From Alicycliphilus sp. UBA6560 (GTDB lineage: Bacteria > Pseudomonadota > Gammaproteobacteria > Burkholderiales > Burkholderiaceae_C), in NCBI GenBank assembly GCA_002434305.1, contig DJJU01000007.1:1-64000 (forward strand): 64,000 nucleotides of DNA. The letters run 5' to 3'. Shown here one piece after another: positions 52,101 to 59,234 of this stretch (positions within the stretch are counted from its first letter, which is position 1; the number at the start of each line of letters is the position of its first letter). Under the pieces are notes generated by a model. The model had not been told where the DNA came from. It ran no database searches and saw only the letters and a program-made list of their open reading frames with translations. A program made the translations under genes and the position numbers.

Positions 52101-53298
52101 GCGCGCCACGCTGCAGGGCCAGCAGCTGGAGATCACCGAGCTGCACCTCAAGGGCGGCCACGGCAGCCGCGCGCGCATCGCCGGCTTCAGCGGCAACCGC
52201 ACGGCCGCACCGGCCGACGGCGGCACCTTGAGCGGCAGCGGCACCGTGTCCTGGGCCGGCGCGGGCGAGCAGGCAGGCGCCTCCGGCATCCGCATGGACG
52301 TGCGCGCCCAGGCGCGGGCGCTGCAGGTGCTGGTGCGCGCCGACCGGCAGGTCAGCGTCTCCGGCCAGCTGCGCGCACGGCTGGAGGGCGGCCAGTTCAC
52401 CCTGCGCGGCGAGCTGACCACCGACCGCGCCACCTTGATCCTGCCCGAGGCCGGCGCGCCCACGCTGGGCGACGACGTGGTGGTGCGCTCGGCCGCGCTG
52501 GACCGCGCCGCCGCCGAGAAGGCGCAAAAGAACGCCAAGGCCGCCCAGGCCCGCGAGCAAGGCGGCGTGCAGGCCGCGCGCACGCCCGACATCGCCCTGA
52601 CCCTGAACCTGGGCGACGACTTCGCCCTGCAGGGCCACGGCATCACCACGCGGCTGACCGGGCAGCTGGACATCCGCTCCAGCGCCGCCACCGGTGGCAC
52701 CCCGCGCGTGACCGGCGAGGTGCGCACCGACCAGGGCCGCTACCGCGCCTGGGGCCAGGCGCTTGACGTGGAAAGCGGCCTGCTGCGCTTCAACGGCCCC
52801 TACGACAATCCGGCCCTGGACGTGCTGGCCCTGCGTCCCAACATCGCCGTGCGCGCGGGCGTGCAGGTCACCGGCAGCGCCCAGGCGCCGCGCGTGCGTC
52901 TGTATTCCGAGCCCGAGCTGCCGGACGCGGAAAAGCTGTCCTGGGTGGTGCTGGGCCGCAGCGCCGCGGCCGGTGGCGCCGAGGCTGCGCTGCTGCAGCA
53001 GGCGGCGCTGGCCTTCCTGAGCGGCGGCGGCGACAAGAGCGGCGGCGGCATCGCCCAGCGCATCGGCCTGGACGAGATCGGCTTCAAGGGCCCCGGCCAG
53101 GGCGAAGGCGCCGCCAGCGCCGCCCTGACTTTCGGCAAACGCCTGTCGCGCGACCTGTATGTGACCTACGAGCGCAGCCTGTCGGGCGTCATGGGCACCC
53201 TGTTCATCTTCTACGACCTGTCCAAGCGCCTGACCCTGCGCGGGCAGACGGGCGAGCAGAGCGCAGTGGACCTGATCTATACGGTGCGCTACGACTGA
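49183..53298 (+). CDS. tamB: translocation and assembly module protein TamB
   Basis: 1371 residues. One N-terminal membrane anchor (about 29-48, RRGLALLLVLLVALLALAWW), a very long periplasmic region of Ala/Gln/Gly-rich beta-helical repeats, and the conserved C-terminal DUF490 part with LYSEPELPDAEKLSWVVLG and SRDLYVTYERSLSG. It spans the periplasm and pairs with TamA. The length is typical for the family. ATG 49183 has no strong Shine-Dalgarno sequence; a repeat fills the gap after tamA. Confidence 0.93.
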   Translation: MPKHQSPDPYAAAVAPKPAPPRKSRWRFVRRGLALLLVLLVALLALAWWWTGSSTSLATALTRAAAYLPAGQQLQMKDVTGSVRTGGHIGWLRWQSETLAVEVNDATIGWQLAPLLSRQLKLGEVHAASVVLTPRGEPQEDEGPPEPLQQLVLPLQVDLPFRVDHLVWAGRGEPAQPLVIDDLAGRYRYAGDEHQLTIDHVTVAQGRYSLQATLGALAPMPLAASLQGALRTAVPGSEETLHAQASANVSGNLAGRDALLAATAQLRSGPQEPGKDDPMQADVQARIAPWASQPLQQAQAALQAVDLALLWPQAPVTRLAGQAGVEPVEGGGWHISADLANAQPGPWDRQHLPLQSLRGEATFDGSTWSVPGAELQAGGGRVSLQGSFTPDSGALQGQARVQGVDPAQLHTRLAPAPLTGTASASGSAQGGAVRFAADLRASAPRQRARGGNQPAPLLLQRLSAQGRWEGHSIELPELLLQAQGAQVRASGLQIDTQALSARGRVQAEVPGATAQVDGRLAPASGSGTLAVRLANAARAQAWLAALPVPLAGFSLDGNATLDAQWRGGWRAAQQQLQAAGLLPAPQQPEARAGDFTLQAQLQAPRLQLSRAPQPGTDAGPLAIELLRTSAALGGSLARLTLALDGQVRPSPDQQAELHLRATGGHRAGNGAGGEWQAQVNELRVQASAKGQPGPWTLQLDEPITLALQQSPRLAVQAGAGAARLSGPQPGQATLRWQPLRYAQDAQGGMELTSQGELQGVPLAWADAFKTDGQGALARLGVSGDLLLAARWDVAATAAGLRAQASVRRTGGDLRIATGESLDAPAVTVVRSSGEGQGEGRPQEQTSASTAAGLREAVLELSAEGQALRARLAWDSERAGRVQAEGSTQLARSAEGGWLWPEDAPLAATVHAELPEVGVWSLLAPPGWRVQGTLSADARLSGSRAAPRWTGQLAADRFAVRSLLDGVDLQDGRLRATLQGQQLEITELHLKGGHGSRARIAGFSGNRTAAPADGGTLSGSGTVSWAGAGEQAGASGIRMDVRAQARALQVLVRADRQVSVSGQLRARLEGGQFTLRGELTTDRATLILPEAGAPTLGDDVVVRSAALDRAAAEKAQKNAKAAQAREQGGVQAARTPDIALTLNLGDDFALQGHGITTRLTGQLDIRSSAATGGTPRVTGEVRTDQGRYRAWGQALDVESGLLRFNGPYDNPALDVLALRPNIAVRAGVQVTGSAQAPRVRLYSEPELPDAEKLSWVVLGRSAAAGGAEAALLQQAALAFLSGGGDKSGGGIAQRIGLDEIGFKGPGQGEGAASAALTFGKRLSRDLYVTYERSLSGVMGTLFIFYDLSKRLTLRGQTGEQSAVDLIYTVRYD

Positions 53299-53307
53299 TT
53301 GGCAATG

Positions 53308-53356
53308 AAAAGTGGCTCCAGCGCTTGTGCGGCAAGCGCTGGTAGCTATGAAAAGC
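53308..53356 (-). repeat. dyad repeat copy 10, after tamB
   Basis: GGCTCCAGCGCTTGTGCGG then CAAGCGCTGGTAGCTATG; CCAGCGCTTG and CAAGCGCTGG form a perfect 10-bp stem. Confidence 0.8.
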
Positions 53357-53417
53357 GTAGCAAACGAGCCCATCGATGAGGGCCTTTGCGCGCCGCTTAC
53401 AATCGCCGGCTTTGCCG

Positions 53418-53492
53418 CTCCCCGTAGTTCAATGGATAGAACGGGCGCCTCCTAAGCGCCAGATACAGGTTCGATTCCTGTCGGGGGGACCA
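53418..53492 (+). tRNA. tRNA-Arg (anticodon CCT)
   Basis: A 75-base cloverleaf: acceptor CTCCCCG/CGGGGGG, D-arm GTTC...GAAC, anticodon arm GGCGC-CTCCTAA-GCGCC, T-arm ACAGG-TTCGATT-CCTGT, and an encoded CCA end. The second acceptor pair is T-G. It reads AGG codons. Confidence 0.96.
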
Positions 53493-53561
53493 GATAGCGT
53501 ATCCATAGGGCGTCCCCACAAAGGTCGCTCAGGCACTGCGCCGCGGCCACCCGGATCGCCC

Positions 53562-53592
53562 AAAACAAAGCCCGTTGACGCGGGCTTTGGTG
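53562..53592 (+). terminator. probable terminator after tRNA-Arg
   Basis: AAAGCCCG-TTGACG-CGGGCTTT with only a short T-run; plausible end of the tRNA transcript. Confidence 0.55.
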
Positions 53593-53755
53593 CTTGTGGC
53601 CGGTACCCTTCCGGCATGCCCGTCGAGCGTGACTACTCATCTGCACTGCGCTCCTCCTACCGCCTCGTAGGACCACTCCGGCAACCGGCTGCCTTTGAAG
53701 AGCCTTCAATGAAGACCTGCAGGCACTTCCGCCTGCGGCAACCAAGGAGTTCCAC

Positions 53756-53947
53756 ATGGCACAGCAAGATCAGAACCAGTCGAATCAGCAAAACCAGCAG
53801 AACCAGCAGAATCAAAACCAGGCCAAGAGCCAGCAGCAGCCCCAGCAGGCCGCCGGCCAGAACAGCCAGCAAGGCAATCAGGCCAGCAACCAGTCTGCGC
53901 AGGGCAGCAACAGCCAGCGCAGCCAGGGCCAGAACCAATCCAAGTGA
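53756..53947 (+). CDS. 63-residue Gln/Asn-rich low-complexity protein
   Basis: The protein has 27 Gln and 11 Asn of 63 residues, the rest almost entirely Ser, Gly and Ala, with no hydrophobic core. AAGGAG lies seven bases before the ATG and a strong terminator follows the stop, so a real gene is likely. It is probably disordered and resembles prion-like or stress-related hydrophilic proteins in composition. I recognise no family. Genes for a ferritin-like protein and a hydrolase lie next to it but on other transcripts. Confidence 0.65.
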   Translation: MAQQDQNQSNQQNQQNQQNQNQAKSQQQPQQAAGQNSQQGNQASNQSAQGSNSQRSQGQNQSK

Positions 53948-53967
53948 CGCGCCCCTGCCCTGACACC

Positions 53968-53992
53968 AGCCCGCCAAGTGCGGGCTTTTTTT
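53968..53992 (+). terminator. terminator after the Gln/Asn-rich gene
   Basis: AGCCCGC-CAAGT-GCGGGCT with seven T. Confidence 0.9.
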
Positions 53993-54044
53993 GTGGGCGA
54001 TGCGGCCAGGGCGGCGGGGCGATCAGGCGCCCCTAAGCCGGCCT

Positions 54045-54653
54045 TTACAGCATGGCGTCGCGCTGCTGCTCGGCGCGCGAGGCACCGATGGCCGTCTCCA
54101 CCTGCTTGACCTCTTCCGGCGGCGGCAGCACGGCCGGCATGCCCAGGCTTTCGATCCACAGCTCGCGGCACCAGCCCTTGGAGTGGTACAGGTGGTGGTC
54201 CTCGTCCTTTTCCACCGCCTCGTGCGCCTGCTTCAGGGCCTTGCCGACATCGCCCGTGGCCACCTCGGCGACCTTGCCCAGCAGCTCCCAGTTGGCGTGG
54301 TCTTTCGTTTCGGCGTGCACCACGCACTCGCAGGCAACCAGTTGCGCGGCGGCCGGGTCGCCGCCCTGGCGGGCCAGCGCGATGGCCTTCACCAGCGACT
54401 CGCCGATGTGCCGCACCACGGCGCGCGAGGGCACCTGTTCGTCCGGGTCGATCCCCAGCGCCTCGCAGGTGCTGCGCACCACGTTCTGGTGCGTCAGGGT
54501 CTCTTCCAGGTATTCCTCGAACTCCTTGCGCAGGTCGTCGTTGATGGCGCATTCGATGGCGGCGCGGTAGACCTGTTCGCCGCCGAGTTCGGTCTCCATC
54601 ATCTGCAGCAGCAAATCCTTGAGCTGGGCTTGGTCATAGCGGGGCTTGGCCAT
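54045..54653 (-). CDS. ferritin-like-fold protein
   Basis: 202 residues, all-helical. Four-helix-bundle signals with possible di-iron ligands: METELGGEQVYRAAI, EEYLEETLTHQNVV, CVVHAETKDHANWELL and EAVEKDEDHHLYHSKGWCREL. The Glu and His placement resembles ferritin-like domains. No signal peptide. It may bind iron or act in oxidative stress; specific function unknown. ATG 54653 has AGGAGAT upstream. The longer frame upstream is not supported. Confidence 0.72.
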   Translation of the reverse strand: MAKPRYDQAQLKDLLLQMMETELGGEQVYRAAIECAINDDLRKEFEEYLEETLTHQNVVRSTCEALGIDPDEQVPSRAVVRHIGESLVKAIALARQGGDPAAAQLVACECVVHAETKDHANWELLGKVAEVATGDVGKALKQAHEAVEKDEDHHLYHSKGWCRELWIESLGMPAVLPPPEEVKQVETAIGASRAEQQRDAML

Positions 54654-54861
54654 GGGAATCTCCTTTACGTGGGGTGAATGGCCCGACGGGCCGGCAGCGG
54701 CCATTGGAGCCGCGGGCCGGCGCGCGGCGCGTAGGCGCGCGCCGTCATTGCGCGCGCTACCACGCCGGCAGGCGATGGCGGCCTTCCTACAGAGCGTGCG
54801 CGGGCTCGGCCTTATGTTGGACAGCCCGCCTGGTTTTCTCTCTCTTTCGGAGTTCTTTCGC

Positions 54862-55470
54862 ATGCCCCCAAGCCGCGCACGCGCGCTGACCAGCACCCCG
54901 CTGCCCCACAGCGAGCAGGTCCTGCTGCTGGTGGACGTCATCAACCCCATGAACTTTCCTGCGGCCGAGAACCTGCTGCCCAGTGCCTGGGATGCGGCGC
55001 AGCGCGTGGCGCGGCTCAAAAAACGCCTGGCCGCGCGCGGCGCGACGGCCATCTACGCCAACGACAACTACGGCACCTGGCACAGCGAGTTCCGCGACAT
55101 CCTGGCCGCCTGCCAGATGCTGCCGGGCCGGCGCGGCGCCATCGCGCGGCTGCTCACGCCCACGCCGCAGGACCTGGTCATCCTGAAGCCCCAGCACTCG
55201 GCGTTTCATTCCACGCCGCTGCAGCACCTGCTGGCGCGCATGGGCACGCGCAGGCTGGTCATCGTGGGCTGGGCGGCGGACATGTGCGTGATGCTCTCGG
55301 CCACCGACGCGCGCATGCTGGGGCACGAGGTCTGGGTGCCGCGCGACTGCATCGCCGCCGAAACGCCCGCGCGCTATGCGGCGGCCGTGCAGCAGCTGCA
55401 GGGGCCGTTCGACTGCACGGTGCGCCCGGCCTTTGGCAGCGGGGCGGCCGGCCGGCCTGCGGCCCGTTAG
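54862..55470 (+). CDS. isochorismatase-family cysteine hydrolase
   Basis: 202 residues. The catalytic triad of the family is visible: Asp25 (LLLVDVINPM), Lys109 (VILKPQHSAF) and Cys142 (AADMCVMLSATDA). These enzymes hydrolyse amides, ureas or vinyl ethers; the substrate cannot be told from sequence. CGGAG lies upstream of ATG 54862. The gene converges with, and overlaps by four bases, the small membrane-protein gene at 55467. Confidence 0.88.
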   Translation: MPPSRARALTSTPLPHSEQVLLLVDVINPMNFPAAENLLPSAWDAAQRVARLKKRLAARGATAIYANDNYGTWHSEFRDILAACQMLPGRRGAIARLLTPTPQDLVILKPQHSAFHSTPLQHLLARMGTRRLVIVGWAADMCVMLSATDARMLGHEVWVPRDCIAAETPARYAAAVQQLQGPFDCTVRPAFGSGAAGRPAAR

Positions 55471-55805
55471 CGGGTTGTCGGTGCGGCGCCGGCCGGCGCG
55501 CCCATGCCTTCGCGACCGGGCGGCGTGGGGCTGTCGGTGCCCTCGGGCGTCACGCGCTGCGAGGTGCCGTCGCCCGGGGCGGTGGTGGCGGGCTGCTGGC
55601 GCTGCTCGGTCGCGGCCGGGGTGCCGGCCTCGTCCGGAGCACGCAGGCGGTCGCGCGGCGCCATCATGTTGAACGCCAGCACCGCCAGCACGACGACCAC
55701 CAGCAGGATGGCGACGTAGCGCTTGATGCGCTTTTCGTCGCGCACAGTGGGAGGCGGTGGCGGGGCCGCGTCCTTGCGCGGCGGCGGAGGGGTGGCGGGA
55801 CTCAT
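55467..55805 (-). CDS. single-pass membrane protein, Pro-rich
   Basis: 112 residues: a Pro-rich cytoplasmic start (PATPPPPRKDAAPPPPP), one membrane helix (YVAILLVVVVLAVLAFNM) and a Pro/Thr/Gly-rich external tail that looks disordered. No family recognised. Its base composition and codon use match its neighbours. It could be an envelope anchor or an assembly factor; nothing in the sequence decides. Confidence 0.6.
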   Translation of the reverse strand: MSPATPPPPRKDAAPPPPPTVRDEKRIKRYVAILLVVVVLAVLAFNMMAPRDRLRAPDEAGTPAATEQRQQPATTAPGDGTSQRVTPEGTDSPTPPGREGMGAPAGAAPTTR

Positions 55806-55888
55806 GGCAGGCCTTTGTTCGGGGTGCGGCGGTGCGCGGCAGCCGCACGTTAGGAGCGCCCCGCCGCCCCGGCTGTAGGCCGGCGCCG

Positions 55889-57355
55889 CTACAGCTGAAA
55901 GCCCAGCGCCCGCACCACGCCTTCCAGCAGATCGCGCGGCAATGAAGGGGCGTGGGCCTTATAGGGCCGGGCCTGCGCGATGAGCCGCTGGCACCAGCCG
56001 GACAGCCAGCGCAGTTCGTCCTGGCCGTAGAACGCGGTCATGGCCTCGTAGTTCAGGAACAGACTGCGCGCATCCAGGTTGAGCGAGCCGGCCAGGGCCA
56101 GGTCGTCGTCGATCAGCACCGCCTTGGCGTGCAGCATGGCCGGCGACAGCCACACGCGCGCGCCGGCGGCCGCCAGCTGGCGCAGCGCGCGCTCGCGGGC
56201 GATGTCGGCCAGGCGGTGGTTGGAGCGCGCCGGCACCAGCAGGCTGACCTGCACGCCGCGCCGGCAGGCCAGGCACCAGGCGTCCAGCAGGCCGTCGTCG
56301 GGCACGAAGTACGGCGTGACGGCGACGATGCGCTGGCGCGCATGGAAGGCGCCGGCCATCAGCAGGGCATGTACCGTGTCATCGGCATGGTCCGGGCCGC
56401 TGGCGATCCACTGCGCCAACGCGCCGTGCTCGGGCGCGGGCAGCAGCGGCATGTGCGGGGCACGGCGCATGCGCCGCAGCATGCGGCCCTGGGCGATGCG
56501 CCAGTCGGTGCCGAACTGGATGTGGGCGTGCCCGGCCACGGGGCCGTGCACCTCGAAGCTCAGGTCCACCCAGGCCGGGCGGCCGGGCCGGTCCAGGAAG
56601 TACTCGCAGGCCAGGTTGCGCCCGCCGCTCCACAGGCGCCTGCCGTCGGCCACCACCAGCTTGCGGTGGTTGCGCAGGTTGGTGCGACCCTGCAGCGGGT
56701 TGTGCAGTAGCGGCATGAAGCGGCGCACCTGCACGCCCTGGCGCGCCAGCGCGCGCAGCAGGCCGGGGGGTGTCTGCAGGCTGCCCACGGCATCCACCAG
56801 CAGGCGCACGGCCACGCCGCGGTGTACGGCGCTCAGCAGCGCGCGCGAGACCTGGCGGCCGATCTCGTCGTGGGCGAAGACGTAGGTGCTCACGTCCAGC
56901 TGCTGGCGCGCCGAGGCGATGGTGGCCAGCAACCCGTCCAGCGCGTCGGCGCCGTCCCGGTGCAACACGATGTGGGTGTTGCGCACGGCGGGCGGCACCT
57001 CCATGCCGGCCAGCAGCTGCGCCGCCCAGGGCGGGCCCTCGCCCACGGGCGGCGCCTCCTGCCAATGGTGGCGGCGCCCGGGACGGGCGAACTTGCGCAC
57101 GCCGAACAGCAAGAACAGCGGCAGCGTCACGTAGGGCAGCATGACCATGCCCAGCACCCAGCCCAGCGCCGCCGAGGGATGGCGCCGCTGGTGGTTGATG
57201 CGCGTGGCCAGCACGTAGATCAGCAGGCCCAGCACGACCACGATGGTGTGGCCCAGGCCGGACAGCAGCGCGATGCGGATCACGCCCGGCCTCCGGGCGG
57301 GGACCGGCGATGGGGATGGCACGGGCAGGCGAGCGCAGGCATGGCCACCGAGCAT
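55889..57355 (-). CDS. cls: cardiolipin synthase-like phospholipase D protein
   Basis: 488 residues. Two membrane helices near the N-terminus (about 30-48 and 60-85, with LGWVLGMVMLPYVTLPLFLL), then two PLD domains with HKD motifs: NHRKLVVADGRRLWSGGRN and LHAKAVLIDDDLALAGSLNLD in parts. Both His-x-Lys-x4-Asp sites are complete. It would join two phosphatidylglycerols to cardiolipin, or transfer another phosphatidyl group. A GTG at 57283 is an alternative start nearer the first helix. Confidence 0.88.
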   Translation of the reverse strand: MLGGHACARLPVPSPSPVPARRPGVIRIALLSGLGHTIVVVLGLLIYVLATRINHQRRHPSAALGWVLGMVMLPYVTLPLFLLFGVRKFARPGRRHHWQEAPPVGEGPPWAAQLLAGMEVPPAVRNTHIVLHRDGADALDGLLATIASARQQLDVSTYVFAHDEIGRQVSRALLSAVHRGVAVRLLVDAVGSLQTPPGLLRALARQGVQVRRFMPLLHNPLQGRTNLRNHRKLVVADGRRLWSGGRNLACEYFLDRPGRPAWVDLSFEVHGPVAGHAHIQFGTDWRIAQGRMLRRMRRAPHMPLLPAPEHGALAQWIASGPDHADDTVHALLMAGAFHARQRIVAVTPYFVPDDGLLDAWCLACRRGVQVSLLVPARSNHRLADIARERALRQLAAAGARVWLSPAMLHAKAVLIDDDLALAGSLNLDARSLFLNYEAMTAFYGQDELRWLSGWCQRLIAQARPYKAHAPSLPRDLLEGVVRALGFQL

Positions 57356-57403
57356 AGCGGGCCCCGCCGGCCGCTCAAAGGAGCGCGCAGTTCCCGCGCC
57401 GGC

Positions 57404-57465
57404 TGCTATTCAAAACATAGCTTCCAGCGCTTGTCCATCAAGCATTTCAGGCACTTTTTGGTAAA
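57404..57465 (+). repeat. dyad repeat copy 11, upstream of nirK
   Basis: CATAGCTTCCAGCGCTTG, TCCATCAAGCATTTCAGGC, ACTTTTTGG; decayed in its second arm. It lies just before the FNR box of nirK. Confidence 0.65.
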
Positions 57466-57493
57466 AACCGCTCACTGCCGCCCAGCATCTTGC

Positions 57494-57507
57494 TTGACGA
57501 AGATCAA
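57494..57507. promoter_or_regulatory. FNR/DNR-type box upstream of nirK
   Basis: TTGAC-GAAG-ATCAA, nine of ten matches to TTGAT-N4-ATCAA, extended as GCTTGA...TCAAGC. Its centre is about 130 bases before the nirK ATG, compatible with an activator site at -41.5 and a leader of about 90 bases. Confidence 0.75.
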
Positions 57508-57630
57508 GCAATCCGCGTCTTAATGTTCATTTTTCATTCACATTTAAATACCATAGCAACCGTCTCCACCGATGCACACGCAGCCGGCCAGAGGGGACAC
57601 CGAAAGTTCATCTTCACAAGGAAGGTCACC

Positions 57631-59124
57631 ATGCAAGCCCCCCGTTCGTTCCCCCGTCAGCCCCTGGCCTTTGCCGCTGCCGCCCTGTGCGCCGGCACGC
57701 TGGCCTTCGCAGCACTGGCCGGGCAACACGCCAGCCAGGGCCACCCCGCTCCCGCCGCCGTCAGCGCACCCGTTGAGACCGCCTCTGCAGACGCCGCCGC
57801 CAAACGCTTCGTGCTGGAGACCGGCATCGTCGACGGCAAGATGGTGTTCGTCGATGACCACGGCGTGGCCAATCCGGTGCTGCGCGCCGCCGTGGGCGAC
57901 ACGGTCGAGATCGTGCTGAAAAGCGGCGAAGGCGCCCAGCACGACCTGGCCATTGCCGAGCTGGGCGTGCAGTCGCCCAAGTTCGACGCCAGCACCGGCA
58001 CCGTCACGGTGCGCTTCACGGTCACGCAGGCCGGCAGCTTCACGTATTACTGCACCATCCCGGGCCACCGCCAGATCGGCATGGAAGGCACCTTCGAGGC
58101 CGTGCCTGGCAACGGCAAGAGCGCCGCGCCCACGGCCGCCAAGGTCTCGCCCCTGAGCGGCGCGCAGCTGTACACCGCACCGGCCTCGCGCCCGGCGGAT
58201 GCCGCCGCCATCAGCGTCGCCATGGATCCGGCCGCCGTGCCCGCCCCCATCGGCAACCGCGCCCCGCAGCTGCTCAAGTACCGCATGGAGACGGTGGAGC
58301 TGAACGGCAAGCTGGACAACGGCACCAGCTTCACCTACTGGACGTTCGACCGCAAGGTGCCCGGCCCCATGCTGCGCGCCCGCGTCGGCGACAGCGTCGA
58401 GCTGACCCTGGCCAACGCCCGCGACAGCAAGATGATCCACTCCATCGACCTGCACTCGGTCACCGGCGGGCACGGCGGCGGCGAGCACACCCAGGTCGCC
58501 CCGGGCCAGGAGAAGACCATCACCTTCAAGGCCTTGAAGCCCGGCCTGTACGTCTACCACTGCGCCACGCCGCTGGTGCCCCAGCACATCGCCGCCGGCA
58601 TGTACGGCCTGATCCTGGTCGAACCCGAGGAAGGCCTGGCCAAGGTGGACCGCGAGTACTACGTGATGCAGGGCGACATGTACACCACCCGCCCGCACGG
58701 CGCCAAGACGCACCAGGAGGCCGATCTGGACAAGATGGCCGCCGAGCTGCCCGACTACTACGTCTTCAACGGCGCCGTGGGCTCGCTGACCAAGGAGCAC
58801 AAGCTGACGGCCAAGGTGGGCGAGACGGTGCGCATCTACTTCGGCGTGGGCGGCCCGAACAAGATCTCGTCCTTCCACGTGATCGGCGAGATCTTCGACA
58901 AGGTCTACAGCGAAGGCTCCATCAGCTCGGTCAAGAAGGACGTGCAGACTACCCTGGTGGCCCCCGGCGGCGCGACCATCGTCGAGTTCAAGGTCGAGTA
59001 CCCCGGCCAGTACGCCCTGGTGGACCACGCCCTGTCGCGTGCCGGCAAGGGTGCGGTGGGGGTGCTGGAGGTGACGGGCGCCAAGGACGACAGCGTCTAC
59101 AAGGTGGGCGGCGCCGGTCGCTGA
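57631..59124 (+). CDS. nirK: copper nitrite reductase with an extra N-terminal cupredoxin domain
   Basis: 497 residues with a signal peptide (about 1-30). An added N-terminal cupredoxin (about 60-157) has a full type-1 copper set: His104, Cys141, His146 and Met151. The NirK core follows: type-1 ligands His270, Cys311, His319 and Met324; type-2 ligands His275, His310 and His466; catalytic Asp273 and His416. It reduces nitrite to nitric oxide in the periplasm. The N-terminal fusion resembles the Hyphomicrobium type and could accept electrons directly. The FNR box upstream indicates anaerobic induction. ATG 57631 follows AAGGTCACC. Confidence 0.93.
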   Translation: MQAPRSFPRQPLAFAAAALCAGTLAFAALAGQHASQGHPAPAAVSAPVETASADAAAKRFVLETGIVDGKMVFVDDHGVANPVLRAAVGDTVEIVLKSGEGAQHDLAIAELGVQSPKFDASTGTVTVRFTVTQAGSFTYYCTIPGHRQIGMEGTFEAVPGNGKSAAPTAAKVSPLSGAQLYTAPASRPADAAAISVAMDPAAVPAPIGNRAPQLLKYRMETVELNGKLDNGTSFTYWTFDRKVPGPMLRARVGDSVELTLANARDSKMIHSIDLHSVTGGHGGGEHTQVAPGQEKTITFKALKPGLYVYHCATPLVPQHIAAGMYGLILVEPEEGLAKVDREYYVMQGDMYTTRPHGAKTHQEADLDKMAAELPDYYVFNGAVGSLTKEHKLTAKVGETVRIYFGVGGPNKISSFHVIGEIFDKVYSEGSISSVKKDVQTTLVAPGGATIVEFKVEYPGQYALVDHALSRAGKGAVGVLEVTGAKDDSVYKVGGAGR

Positions 59125-59139
59125 GGCCCTGCCGCTTTT

Positions 59140-59199
59140 CAAGGTCAAAACAGGCTCCAGCGCTTGCCAGTCAAGCACTGGCAGCTATCAAAACAGGAG
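59140..59199 (-). repeat. dyad repeat copy 12, after nirK
   Basis: AGGCTCCAGCGCTTGCCAG then TCAAGCACTGGCAGCTATC and AAAACAGGAG; inverted relative to copy 1. It lies between the convergent nirK and sensor kinase genes. Confidence 0.8.
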
Positions 59200-59234
59200 T
59201 TGCAGCGGCGGTCCTAGGCGGGCCGCCGCTTCTT

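Noticed and set aside
50554..53373. 939-codon open frame on the minus strand opposite tamB
   Set aside because: It is a shadow of the G+C-rich tamB sequence; its translation is low complexity and has no domain.
53418..53492. tRNA-Arg as an integration site of an island in this window
   Set aside because: No integrase gene and no repeated tRNA 3' end were seen on either side.
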